NCBI GenBank assembly: GCA_023265735.1
Contig: JAHFSN010000160.1
Location: forward strand, 1 to 5,756
Length of the DNA stretch: 5,756 bases
Source of the DNA: Spirochaetaceae bacterium
Lineage (GTDB): Bacteria; Spirochaetota; Spirochaetia; JABEVK01
Direction of reading: 5' to 3'
Shown here: positions 1-5,459 of the stretch, in pieces
Position numbering within the stretch: the first letter of the stretch is position 1
How the letters are laid out: every line of letters begins with the position of its first letter
The notes under the pieces: generated by a model
Seen by the model: the letters and a program-made list of their open reading frames with translations, nothing else
Databases searched by the model: none
Told to the model about the DNA's origin: nothing
Position numbers and translations under genes: made by a program

Positions 1-481
1 GCACCGTGTTCCAGTCGGCATCGCTGATGAGGTGGGGCTCGTTCTGGGGCTCGTACAGGAGGGTGAGGGGGCGGTTCTGGTAGTGGATGGCGAGCTGGGA
101 CCAGATGGCCTCGAGGAAGCCCCGCAGGTCGGCCCGGAGTTTGGGATCTTCGGGGGCGCTGTGGTTGTCGAGGACCACTGCGATGCCCGAACCCAGCAGT
201 CCGTCGATGGCCTGGTCGAGGAAGGTGTACAGCAGAGGCTGGATGGTGTACGTCGGCGCCGGCCCCGTGTAGGCCGCGAAGTTCACCGGCAGCCTCACTC
301 CGTCGACGCCCAGGGCCTTGAGGTTCTGGTAGTCCTGGGGTCCGAACCGGGACCACGGCAGGGTGCGAACGTCGGAGGACTGGAACCATCCCGTCAGGTT
401 CACGCCCTTATGAAACGGTACCGTGGCCGGCTCGGCGGCCAACGTTCCTAGTCCGATGAAGAATAGTATGAGGAATCTCAT
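1..481 (-). CDS. Secreted GH5 cellulase-like glycoside hydrolase, N-terminal 160 residues (cut by window edge)
   Basis: Reading the minus strand from ATG at 481 gives 160 residues that run off the left edge. Residues 1-16 form a short hydrophobic signal peptide (MRFLILFFIGLGTLAA), so the enzyme is probably exported. The rest fits the N-terminal half of a family 5 (clan GH-A) TIM barrel: HKGVNLTGWF at 24-33, the conserved Arg in GVRLPV (R63), DNH at 105-107, and YEPQNEP at 143-149, where E148 is the expected acid/base catalyst. The second catalytic Glu (nucleophile) would lie in the missing part. Family members usually cut beta-1,4-glucans or related polysaccharides; the exact substrate cannot be read here. 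GGGAGG at 486-491 is a good ribosome site 4 nt before the ATG. The gene follows tetR by 55 bp on the same strand, so it may be co-transcribed with it. Fold call is strong, substrate unsure. Confidence 0.88.
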   Translation of the reverse strand, partial: MRFLILFFIGLGTLAAEPATVPFHKGVNLTGWFQSSDVRTLPWSRFGPQDYQNLKALGVDGVRLPVNFAAYTGPAPTYTIQPLLYTFLDQAIDGLLGSGIAVVLDNHSAPEDPKLRADLRGFLEAIWSQLAIHYQNRPLTLLYEPQNEPHLISDADWNTV

Positions 482-536
482 GGCGCCTCCCGGAAGAACT
501 CCCATTGGTCGTTCGCGGGGGCAAAAGGTTCCCTTG

Positions 537-1118
537 CTACGGTTCGGTCCGAAGCCCGCGGTCGGTGGCGATGGCCCGCCAGCACGATTCCACCACCTCG
601 TCGAGCTCGGCCGGGCCCCAGGGGAACTTCCCGATGGCGGCGCCGCCGACCACGGACAGGAGCAGCCCGGTCGTGATGGTGAGGGCCAAATGGGGGTGTA
701 TGGGCCGGAGGAGGCCCTCGGCCTGGCCCCGGGCAAACAGGTCCAGGGCGGCCTTCATTCCAGGGGTGACGCGGAGCTTTAGTTCGGCAGGAATGGCCCG
801 GGCCTCTTTGCACGCGTCGAGGAGGCTCAGATCTTTGGGGTGCGCCAGGGTGTAGCCGGCCAGGCCCCGGAGCAGCACCTCGAACTGGGTCCTGACGGGC
901 TGGTCGGCCGACCACCCCTCGATCACCCCCTGGTCCATCCTCTGGGCCACAGAAGTATAAAGGGCTTCGAGGAGGGCGTCCTTGCCCGGAAAGTAGTGGT
1001 AGACCGTCCCCGCCCCCACGTTGGCCCGCTCAAACAGCCGGGAGAAGGAGAAGGCCGCCAGGCCGTCTTCGACGACGAGATCTAAGGTGGCGTCGAGGAT
1101 GTCTTCACGCTTGCCCAT
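537..1118 (-). CDS. TetR/AcrR-family transcriptional repressor
   Basis: This is a 193-residue protein, the usual TetR length. The N-terminal DNA-binding domain begins KREDILDATLDLVVEDG. The helix-turn-helix covers about residues 23-46 and ends in the signature GAGTVYHYFPGKDALLEAL (36-54). The C-terminal part is helical and variable, as expected for a ligand pocket and dimer interface; no ligand can be named. The frame could extend to an ATG at 1151, but that start lies inside an inverted repeat (1134-1151), so I chose ATG 1118, which also starts where family members do. The gene is divergent from the SDR gene at 1221, and two matching inverted repeats sit between them. By analogy with the family it probably represses both its own promoter and that of the SDR until a small molecule binds. 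No Shine-Dalgarno is evident; a -10-like TACACT ends 6 nt before the ATG, suggesting a leaderless transcript. Confidence 0.93.
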   Translation of the reverse strand: MGKREDILDATLDLVVEDGLAAFSFSRLFERANVGAGTVYHYFPGKDALLEALYTSVAQRMDQGVIEGWSADQPVRTQFEVLLRGLAGYTLAHPKDLSLLDACKEARAIPAELKLRVTPGMKAALDLFARGQAEGLLRPIHPHLALTITTGLLLSVVGGAAIGKFPWGPAELDEVVESCWRAIATDRGLRTEP

Positions 1119-1124
1119 GGTCCC

Positions 1125-1133
1125 AGTGTAGCA
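1125..1133 (-). promoter_or_regulatory. Putative extended -10 promoter of tetR (leaderless start)
   Basis: On the minus strand TGCTACACT matches the extended -10 form (TGn followed by a TATAAT-like hexamer). The hexamer TACACT (1130-1125) is separated from the tetR ATG by six bases (GGGACC), so transcription would start at or next to the A of the ATG. No good -35 is visible, which an extended -10 can tolerate. The inverted repeat at 1134-1151 lies directly upstream, over the spacer and -35 region, where a bound repressor would block polymerase. Inferred from spacing and consensus only. Confidence 0.5.
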
Positions 1134-1151
1134 TTGGAACGATTGTTCCAA
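1134..1151. promoter_or_regulatory. TetR operator candidate 1 (on the tetR promoter)
   Basis: TTGGAACGATTGTTCCAA is an inverted repeat with 7-bp perfect arms (TTGGAAC / GTTCCAA) around a 4-bp centre. It matches operator candidate 2 (1192-1209) at 15 of 18 positions, and the centres are 58 bp apart. Size, symmetry and place between tetR and its divergent neighbour are typical of TetR-family operators. It overlaps the upstream part of the putative tetR promoter, which fits autorepression. Confidence 0.75.
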
Positions 1152-1158
1152 AAAGTCC

Positions 1159-1187
1159 TTGACGACCCGATGACTTGACCGTATCTT
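1159..1187 (+). promoter_or_regulatory. Putative sigma-70 promoter of the SDR gene
   Basis: TTGACG (1159-1164) and TATCTT (1182-1187) are separated by exactly 17 bp, close to the housekeeping -35/-10 consensus. The expected transcription start is about 1193-1195, inside the palindrome at 1191-1210, so a repressor bound there would cover the start site. The resulting leader would be about 26-28 nt and would contain the SDR ribosome site. Confidence 0.6.
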
Positions 1188-1190
1188 GGG

Positions 1191-1210
1191 TTTGGAATGA
1201 TCATTCCAAA
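1191..1210. promoter_or_regulatory. TetR operator candidate 2 (on the SDR transcription start)
   Basis: TTTGGAATGATCATTCCAAA is a perfect 20-bp palindrome. It shares TTGGAA-n-GAT-nn-TTCCAA with candidate 1. It begins 4 bp after the -10 hexamer of the putative SDR promoter and covers the predicted transcription start, the usual place for a repressor site. A perfect 20-bp palindrome repeated in near-identical form 58 bp away is very unlikely by chance. Confidence 0.8.
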
Positions 1211-1220
1211 GGAAGGGACT

Positions 1221-2072
1221 ATGGAAAAGAACGTCATCCTGGTCACCGGAGCCTCGGCCGGCATCGGCGAGGCCACGGCTCGGCGCTTGGCGCGGGCCGG
1301 ATACACGGTGTACGGCGGCGCCCGGCGGCTCGACCGTCTGGAGGCGCTCAAGAGCGACGGAGTTCGGGTACTCGCCCTCGATGTCACCGACGACGCCTCA
1401 ATGAAGGCCGCCGTCGAACAGATCGAGAAGGAGACCGGCGGTGTCGACGTGCTGGTCAACAACGCCGGCTACGGCAGTTACGGCGCCGTAGAGGACGTGC
1501 CCCTGGCCGAGGCCCGGCACCAGTTCGAGGTCAACGTGTTCGGCCTGGCCCGCCTCAGCCAGCTGGTCCTCCCGGCCATGCGCCGCAAGAAGGCCGGCCG
1601 CATCATCAACGTGTCGTCCATTGGAGGCCGGGTCACCCTCCCCCTGGGCGCGTGGTACCACGCCTCCAAGCACGCCGTGGAAGGCCTCTCCGACTGCCTG
1701 CGGATGGAGACCAAGGAATTCGGCATCCATGTGTCGGTGATTCAGCCCGGGGGCACCGACTCGGAATGGGCTCAGATCGCCGCCCAGAAGGCCCGAGAGT
1801 CGTCGGGAGCGGGGGCCTACGCCGCCTTGGCCCGAGGCATGGCGGCCGCCATGGACCCCCAGGCCGGCCGAACCCTGCCCTCGGTTCCCGCCGATGTCAT
1901 CGCCCGGCTGATCCAGAAGGCCATCGAAGACCGCCGTCCCAAGGCCCGCTACGTGGGCCCCGGCATGGCCAAGGTCTTCCTGTTCCTGCGCCGCTGGCTC
2001 TCGGACCGCGCCTGGGACAACATGATTCTCGGCATGGGCAGGCGCTTGGCCAAGGGAGCTACCGCCCCATAA
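1221..2072 (+). CDS. Classical short-chain dehydrogenase/reductase (SDR), NADP-type
   Basis: This 283-residue Rossmann-fold oxidoreductase has all classical SDR marks: cofactor motif TGASAGIG (9-16), ARR after the second strand (R35/R36, typical of NADP preference), LDVTD with D54, NNAG (80-83), N105, catalytic S133, and YHASK with Y146 and K150. PGG at 176-178 follows the sixth strand. The overall sequence resembles the short-chain dehydrogenase group with VYGGARR and VNNAGYGSYGAVEDVP, acting on unknown carbonyl or alcohol substrates. The tail (about 240-283) is basic and partly hydrophobic (KVFLFLRRWL) and could touch the membrane. I chose ATG 1221, preceded by GGAAGG at 1211-1216; an in-frame ATG at 1197 lies within the operator palindrome. 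It is probably repressed by the divergent TetR, so its substrate or a related compound may be the inducer. Confidence 0.95.
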   Translation: MEKNVILVTGASAGIGEATARRLARAGYTVYGGARRLDRLEALKSDGVRVLALDVTDDASMKAAVEQIEKETGGVDVLVNNAGYGSYGAVEDVPLAEARHQFEVNVFGLARLSQLVLPAMRRKKAGRIINVSSIGGRVTLPLGAWYHASKHAVEGLSDCLRMETKEFGIHVSVIQPGGTDSEWAQIAAQKARESSGAGAYAALARGMAAAMDPQAGRTLPSVPADVIARLIQKAIEDRRPKARYVGPGMAKVFLFLRRWLSDRAWDNMILGMGRRLAKGATAP

Positions 2073-2490
2073 GAACCGCGGCCAGGGGAATGAGGACCAG
2101 CAGTCCCAGCTCCGCGTGGAGATATCGGGCAGGCTTTCGCCAGACCTCGGGGTCGGGGAGGGTGCCGTTCTGATCGTGGGCGCGTTTCCAGCGCAAAATG
2201 ATCAGGGTCGGCGGCACGGACATCAGCCCCACCGCGAGGAAGAGGCCCATCTTCACCCAGAACACCGGGTTGGTGGCCCAGAACGACGCGGGAATGGCCC
2301 CCAGGAACACCCGAAGCACCCCGGTGACGAGCACCAGGACCGCGAAGAGCCCGTACCCGATGTCGAGCCGGGACAGCAACTTGAGAGATGGCGCCGACGG
2401 CGTCGACCGCAGCAGGACAAATTCCCCCGTCAAGAGGGCGAAGAGCACAAAAATCGAAAGAAAGTGGGCGTAGGCCAGCCAAGGTTCCAT
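2059..2490 (-). CDS. DUF2214-family integral membrane protein
   Basis: The 143-residue product is mostly hydrophobic, with about four membrane helices near residues 5-27, 42-66, 78-99 and 122-141. Its start (MEPWLAYAHFLSIFVLFALLTGEFVLLR) and WVKMGLFLAVGLMSVPPTLIILRW in the middle fit the DUF2214 family of small inner-membrane proteins, whose role is unknown. Conserved His at position 9 and Glu at 23 in the first helix, and His 125 in the last, are notable polar residues within the membrane; whether they bind metal or haem is not known. GGAGG at 2496-2500 lies 5 nt before the ATG. The gene starts 39 bp after the HNH gene on the same strand, so the two are probably co-transcribed. Its last 14 bp overlap the 3' end of the SDR gene on the other strand. 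Confidence 0.8.
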   Translation of the reverse strand: MEPWLAYAHFLSIFVLFALLTGEFVLLRSTPSAPSLKLLSRLDIGYGLFAVLVLVTGVLRVFLGAIPASFWATNPVFWVKMGLFLAVGLMSVPPTLIILRWKRAHDQNGTLPDPEVWRKPARYLHAELGLLVLIPLAAVLMGR

Positions 2491-2529
2491 GAAAGCCTCC
2501 GACGCGAAGATACTGCCGGGGAGGCGAAC

Positions 2530-3429
2530 CTAGGAAGCGAAGAGGGAGAAGCGCTTTTCGAGGCGATCACGGTCGGGATAGTCGGTGCGGTGCTTGGGGA
2601 GAATCAATTGTTGCCGGTCGAGGGACTGAAGTCCATACTTCAACATGGGACCGTCGACTTCCTCGAGAACCTTCTGCTGAACTCGGATTTCGAATTCTGG
2701 AGTGACGCCAAGAATGTTCCTGTCGTAGGCTGCGTGGTGAATCTTGCAGAGGGAGAGTCCATTTTGGACGATGGGATCGCCGCCTTCCTGGCTGTCGGGG
2801 ATGATGTGCGCCGCGTCCAGAAGTTCCGGATGCTGGAGTCGGCACATTGCGCACTGACGATTGTAGGCACCGATAACGCGCTCACGGAAAGCCGTCTGAT
2901 GGAGTCGAAGTTTTGCCATCGCTGTGGCATACCGTCTCATCCCAAGAGTGGATCCTTCATCGGAGTCAAAGGTTCTCCCGGATGGACGGAAGCCAAGGTC
3001 CGAGTAGGCCGGTTCCGAAGCAATACGGAAAAAGAGTCCAGTTGGTTCGTCGTCAACAACGATGACGGGAAACTCTGCGACGTACCGGCCAACGCTGACG
3101 GCTTCGAAGTAGATGAGAGGCACTCGACGCACTCGGGCCTCACGGAGCCGACGATTGTCGATGTGGTTGGGATCCGTCCCTCGGTAGGCATAACGGAAGA
3201 AGTCATCGGCGGTGAGTCCGTCATCGTATGGACTTTCCACCGAGGTTCGGATGGAGATTGGAGTGGTCAATGGCCTTGGAGTCCAGATTCCTGGTACACC
3301 GACCAAGGGGATCTTCTTGCCTTGGAATGCAAATTCTCCAGTCAGCTCAGACCATGAATACACTCCGCCGTTAAGGCGGGCGCGTTCCTTGAGCCAGAGG
3401 AAAGCGGCAAGGCGTATCTCTTCTTCCAT
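2530..3429 (-). CDS. HNH endonuclease, restriction-like, with an uncharacterised N-terminal domain
   Basis: This is a 299-residue protein. The C-terminal HNH nuclease is clear: RQCAMC (C193, C196), LLDAAHIIPDS with H208, NGLSLCKIHHAAYD with N223, C228, H231 and H232. C193/C196/C228/H231 look like the structural zinc site, and H208, N223 and H232 the metal-dependent catalytic set. The N-terminal 150 residues (for example IPLVGVPGIWTPR, PYDDGL, YRGTDPNHIDNRRLREA) are shared with a widespread group of HNH proteins annotated as putative restriction endonucleases. That region may be the DNA-recognition domain, perhaps of the PUA/SRA type used by modification-dependent enzymes; this is inference. 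No methyltransferase gene is nearby, which would fit a modification-dependent or standalone nuclease. No Shine-Dalgarno is seen; a TACAGT hexamer lies 6 nt before the ATG. DUF2214 follows after 39 bp. Confidence 0.88.
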   Translation of the reverse strand: MEEEIRLAAFLWLKERARLNGGVYSWSELTGEFAFQGKKIPLVGVPGIWTPRPLTTPISIRTSVESPYDDGLTADDFFRYAYRGTDPNHIDNRRLREARVRRVPLIYFEAVSVGRYVAEFPVIVVDDEPTGLFFRIASEPAYSDLGFRPSGRTFDSDEGSTLGMRRYATAMAKLRLHQTAFRERVIGAYNRQCAMCRLQHPELLDAAHIIPDSQEGGDPIVQNGLSLCKIHHAAYDRNILGVTPEFEIRVQQKVLEEVDGPMLKYGLQSLDRQQLILPKHRTDYPDRDRLEKRFSLFAS

Positions 3430-3435
3430 TGTATG

Positions 3436-3441
3436 ACTGTA
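3436..3441 (-). promoter_or_regulatory. Putative -10 element of the HNH gene (leaderless start)
   Basis: On the minus strand the hexamer TACAGT is followed by six bases (CATACA) and then the HNH start codon, the same geometry as at tetR and at the DUF3820 gene. There is no purine-rich ribosome site in the 20 bases before the ATG, and no convincing -35. Inferred from spacing. Confidence 0.4.
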
Positions 3442-3545
3442 TTGTCACGAGAACGTGTGGGGCTAGCCCTCCCTCTCCTTCCGAGCGCCAGGAAGCTTCG
3501 TCTCTGTAGGCGGTCCGTTGGCAGGACCCGGGGCCGCGCAGGCCA

Positions 3546-3554
3546 TGCTAGAAT
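3546..3554 (+). promoter_or_regulatory. Putative extended -10 promoter of the DUF3820 gene (leaderless start)
   Basis: TGCTAGAAT is a full extended -10 (TGn plus TAGAAT, one base from TATAAT). Six bases (CCCGCC) separate it from the ATG at 3561, so the transcript would begin at the start codon. There is no Shine-Dalgarno upstream of this gene. No -35 is apparent at the normal distance; a TTGGCA at 3518-3523 is too far away. Confidence 0.5.
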
Positions 3555-3560
3555 CCCGCC

Positions 3561-3794
3561 ATGCAGCCCGACGACCAAGCCCTCATCGACCTCGCCTACG
3601 CGACCATGCCCTTCGGCAAGTACGCCGGGCGGTACCTGAGCGATCTGCCCGAGACCTACGTGCTCTGGTTCAAGGGCAAGGGGTATCCCGCGGGTCGGCT
3701 GGGCGAACAGATGCGGGCCATCGAGGAAATCAAGACCAACGGTCTGGAGGACTTGATGCGGGAGCTGCGGGAGCGGTACCCCGGGACAAAATAA
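3561..3794 (+). CDS. DUF3820-family small protein
   Basis: The 77-residue product matches the whole length of the DUF3820 family, through MPFGKYAGRYLSDLPETYVLWFKGKGYPAGRLGEQMRAIEEIKTNGLEDL without gaps that I can see. The F-G-K-Y-x-G-x-x-L-x-D-L-P-x-x-Y-x-x-W core (residues 18-36) also resembles the small C-terminal domain found on some ExoX-like DNA exonucleases, which hints at nucleic-acid binding, but no function is established. It has no signal peptide or membrane segment. The codon use and reading frame look normal, so I consider it a real gene rather than a chance frame. The ATG at 3561 is supported by the extended -10 just before it. The next gene on the same strand starts 47 bp after its stop and may be read from the same promoter. 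Confidence 0.85.
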   Translation: MQPDDQALIDLAYATMPFGKYAGRYLSDLPETYVLWFKGKGYPAGRLGEQMRAIEEIKTNGLEDLMRELRERYPGTK

Positions 3795-3812
3795 GGAAAC
3801 GCCTCTCTCGGT

Positions 3813-3832
3813 GTCGTCCTCTACTGGACGAC
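3813..3832 (+). promoter_or_regulatory. Hairpin between the DUF3820 and hydrolase genes
   Basis: GTCGTCC (3813-3819) and GGACGAC (3826-3832) form a perfect 7-bp stem with a 6-nt loop. It ends 9 nt before the earliest start codon of the hydrolase. There is no T-run after it, so it is not a standard intrinsic terminator. It may modulate read-through or translation, or be the operator of a dimeric regulator; none is proven. Confidence 0.35.
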
Positions 3833-3841
3833 TCAGCCTAA

Positions 3842-4702
3842 ATGGGCAACACTATGGGCATGGACCTGACATTCCGTTCGGCGTGGCTGGAGACCGCGGC
3901 AGGCCGGCTTCACTATCTCGATAGCGGGATCGGCGATCCGGTGCTCTTCGTCCACGGCAACCCCTCCTCGTCCTACGAGTTCCGGCACGTTATGACCGAC
4001 CTCCACGAAGAACGGCGGTTGGTGGCCCCCGACCTCATTGGCTTCGGTCGGTCTGACAAACCCGTCGACTGGGACTACTTGCCCTCGCAGCACGCGGCGA
4101 ACCTCGAAGCGCTTGTCCTGTCCCTCGACCTCAAGGCCATTACCCTGGTGGTCAGCGATTGGGGCGGCCCCATAGGCTTGGCCGTGGCGGTCAGCCATCC
4201 CGACCGCTTTCGAGCCCTTGTCATCACCAATTCCTGGGCCTGGCCCGTGGACAAAGACACACACTTTTCCACCTTCAGCAGTTTCATGGGCGGGCTGGTG
4301 GGCCGGTGGCTCACGAAACACCTCAACGTCTTCGCCACCCTCGCCGTCAGCCGAGGCTTTGCCAATCCCACCAAGTTCACCGCGCAAGTGGCGGCAGCCT
4401 ATCGACGCCCGTTCGCCAAGTCCAGCGACAGAAAGGGGTGTTGGACCTTTCCCCAGCAGCTCGTCGCCGCCACGCCCTGGCTGGCCGACCTGGAAAGGAA
4501 CCTCAAAAAGCTCAACGGAAAGCCCGTGGCTCTCTGTTGGGGGCAGAAGGATGTCGCCTTCCGGGACAAGGAACTGAAGCACTGGTTGACGATTTACCCT
4601 TGGGCGTCCCTGGTCCGCCTTCCCCAGTGCGGTCATTTTGTGGCCGAAGAAGAACCCCAAACCGTCGCCGACGCCGTGCGCACCGTGGTGGAACTCAACT
4701 AG
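3842..4702 (+). CDS. Haloalkane-dehalogenase-like alpha/beta hydrolase (HLD-III-like residue set)
   Basis: This is a 286-residue alpha/beta hydrolase. The oxyanion segment HGNPSSSY (38-45) and nucleophile elbow VVSDWGGP (103-110) are those of haloalkane dehalogenases: an Asp nucleophile (D106), not Ser, followed by W107, with N40 as the possible second halide ligand. The acid appears to be D237 in WGQKDVAF, after the seventh strand, and the base H265 in CGHFVAEEEP. Asp-His-Asp plus Asn-Trp is the pattern described for subfamily III; epoxide hydrolases, the main alternative, usually show HDWGG and cap tyrosines. The reaction would be hydrolysis of a carbon-halogen bond to an alcohol in the cytoplasm, but activity is not guaranteed. 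Start is uncertain: in-frame ATGs occur at 3842, 3854 and 3860, none with a Shine-Dalgarno. The homology begins after residue 10. The stop overlaps the convergent CAT-family gene by 8 bp. Confidence 0.85.
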   Translation: MGNTMGMDLTFRSAWLETAAGRLHYLDSGIGDPVLFVHGNPSSSYEFRHVMTDLHEERRLVAPDLIGFGRSDKPVDWDYLPSQHAANLEALVLSLDLKAITLVVSDWGGPIGLAVAVSHPDRFRALVITNSWAWPVDKDTHFSTFSSFMGGLVGRWLTKHLNVFATLAVSRGFANPTKFTAQVAAAYRRPFAKSSDRKGCWTFPQQLVAATPWLADLERNLKKLNGKPVALCWGQKDVAFRDKELKHWLTIYPWASLVRLPQCGHFVAEEEPQTVADAVRTVVELN

Positions 4703-5336
4703 CTCCGGCGAAGGACTTCACCTCGGCTTCGAGGGCGTCAAAGAACCGGCCCACGTGGAGGCCATCGACGAACATGTGGTTGACCTGCAGGTTGAATGGC
4801 AGCCAGCTGCGGCCCCGTTCGTCCTGGGTGATCTTTCCCCAGGTGACCCGGGGGATTCCATCGTCGCGCCGAAGGCTCAGCGTGTGGTCGACCCCCGTGA
4901 ACGCAATCCAAGGCAGCGAAGAGAAGAACACCAGATCGTCGCGGCCCGCCAGTTTCTCCAGGGGAAAGTACGACCGGGAAACCACGGCCTCGTGGCGAAC
5001 CGAACGCGAAAACTCCACCAGATCGGGGTGAAAGGGAACGACCACCATCCGAAAGAGGTCCTGGTCCGGGGCCAGATGGGCAAACCCCAGGTCGAGACCA
5101 TCGTGAAGGACCACCGACTCACCCCGGACCCGGTAGCGAAAATTCTCTATGCCCAGCAAGGCCTTCATCGTCAGGTGCATCAGCACCGCGTTGAGGGAAC
5201 ACGCCCGCCGCTGGGCCTCGTCCCGAACCCCCGACACATTGACACGGGTATTCACATTGTAAAACGGAAGCTCCGACCGCCGAAAAAACGCAAAATGCTC
5301 CCGCCGACTCCAAGTCTCCAAATCCAAAACCGTCAC
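4695..5336 (-). CDS. Chloramphenicol acetyltransferase (CatA)-family acyltransferase, divergent
   Basis: The 213-residue product has the length of classical CAT subunits, which act as cytoplasmic trimers transferring acetyl from acetyl-CoA. The start (LDLETWSRREHFAFFRR) is the hallmark CAT N-terminus, and the C-terminal active-site segment is QVNHMFVDGLHVGRFFDALE, with H187 as catalytic base and D191 as its structural partner. Two positions differ from resistance enzymes: the residue before the catalytic His is Asn rather than His, and the segment PWIAFTGVD (142-150) has Gly where CAT III has Ser148, which stabilises the transition state. This is therefore a CAT-fold acetyltransferase of unknown acceptor, and chloramphenicol resistance should not be assumed. 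The start is GTG at 5336, chosen from the N-terminal match; a GGGGG run at 5342-5347 may serve as ribosome site and is part of the flank of the first hairpin repeat. Confidence 0.88.
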   Translation of the reverse strand: MTVLDLETWSRREHFAFFRRSELPFYNVNTRVNVSGVRDEAQRRACSLNAVLMHLTMKALLGIENFRYRVRGESVVLHDGLDLGFAHLAPDQDLFRMVVVPFHPDLVEFSRSVRHEAVVSRSYFPLEKLAGRDDLVFFSSLPWIAFTGVDHTLSLRRDDGIPRVTWGKITQDERGRSWLPFNLQVNHMFVDGLHVGRFFDALEAEVKSFAGAS

Positions 5337-5347
5337 AACATCCCCCC

Positions 5348-5367
5348 ACGAGAGCGAAGCGACTCGT
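5348..5367. repeat. 20-nt hairpin repeat, copy 1
   Basis: ACGAGAGCGAAGCGACTCGT. Arms ACGAG/CTCGT pair over 5 bp, with an A-A mismatch before the GCGAAGC core, itself a very stable mini-hairpin with a GAA loop. The C-run before it and GTTCT after it are shared with copy 2. It lies 11 bp upstream of the CAT-family start codon. Confidence 0.85.
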
Positions 5368-5407
5368 TCTAGAAGCCCTCAGGCGTCCTAGCGACAGCAC
5401 GTCCCCC

Positions 5408-5427
5408 ACGAGAGCGAAGCGTCTCGT
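5408..5427. repeat. 20-nt hairpin repeat, copy 2
   Basis: ACGAGAGCGAAGCGTCTCGT. Arms ACGAGA/TCTCGT pair perfectly over 6 bp around the GCGAAGC core. One base differs from copy 1 and restores the sixth pair. It is preceded by TCCCCC, as in copy 1. Confidence 0.85.
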
Positions 5428-5459
5428 TCCAAACCCCAAACACCGAAGCGCCAATCCCT

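Noticed and set aside
1197..1220. Earlier ATG for the SDR at 1197
   Set aside because: It lies inside the perfect operator palindrome and adds residues outside the family start; ATG 1221 has GGAAGG at proper spacing.
2116..3357. A 413-residue open frame on the plus strand
   Set aside because: It is antisense to the HNH and DUF2214 genes, its product is low in recognisable motifs and rich in charged runs, and the minus-strand genes explain the region.
3512..3528. Small inverted repeat GGTCC-N7-GGACC upstream of the DUF3820 gene
   Set aside because: The arms are only 5 bp in GC-rich sequence, with no second copy and no regulator gene beside it.
3833..4660. A 275-residue open frame on the minus strand
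   Set aside because: It is antisense to the clearly homologous hydrolase and arises from high-GC codon bias.
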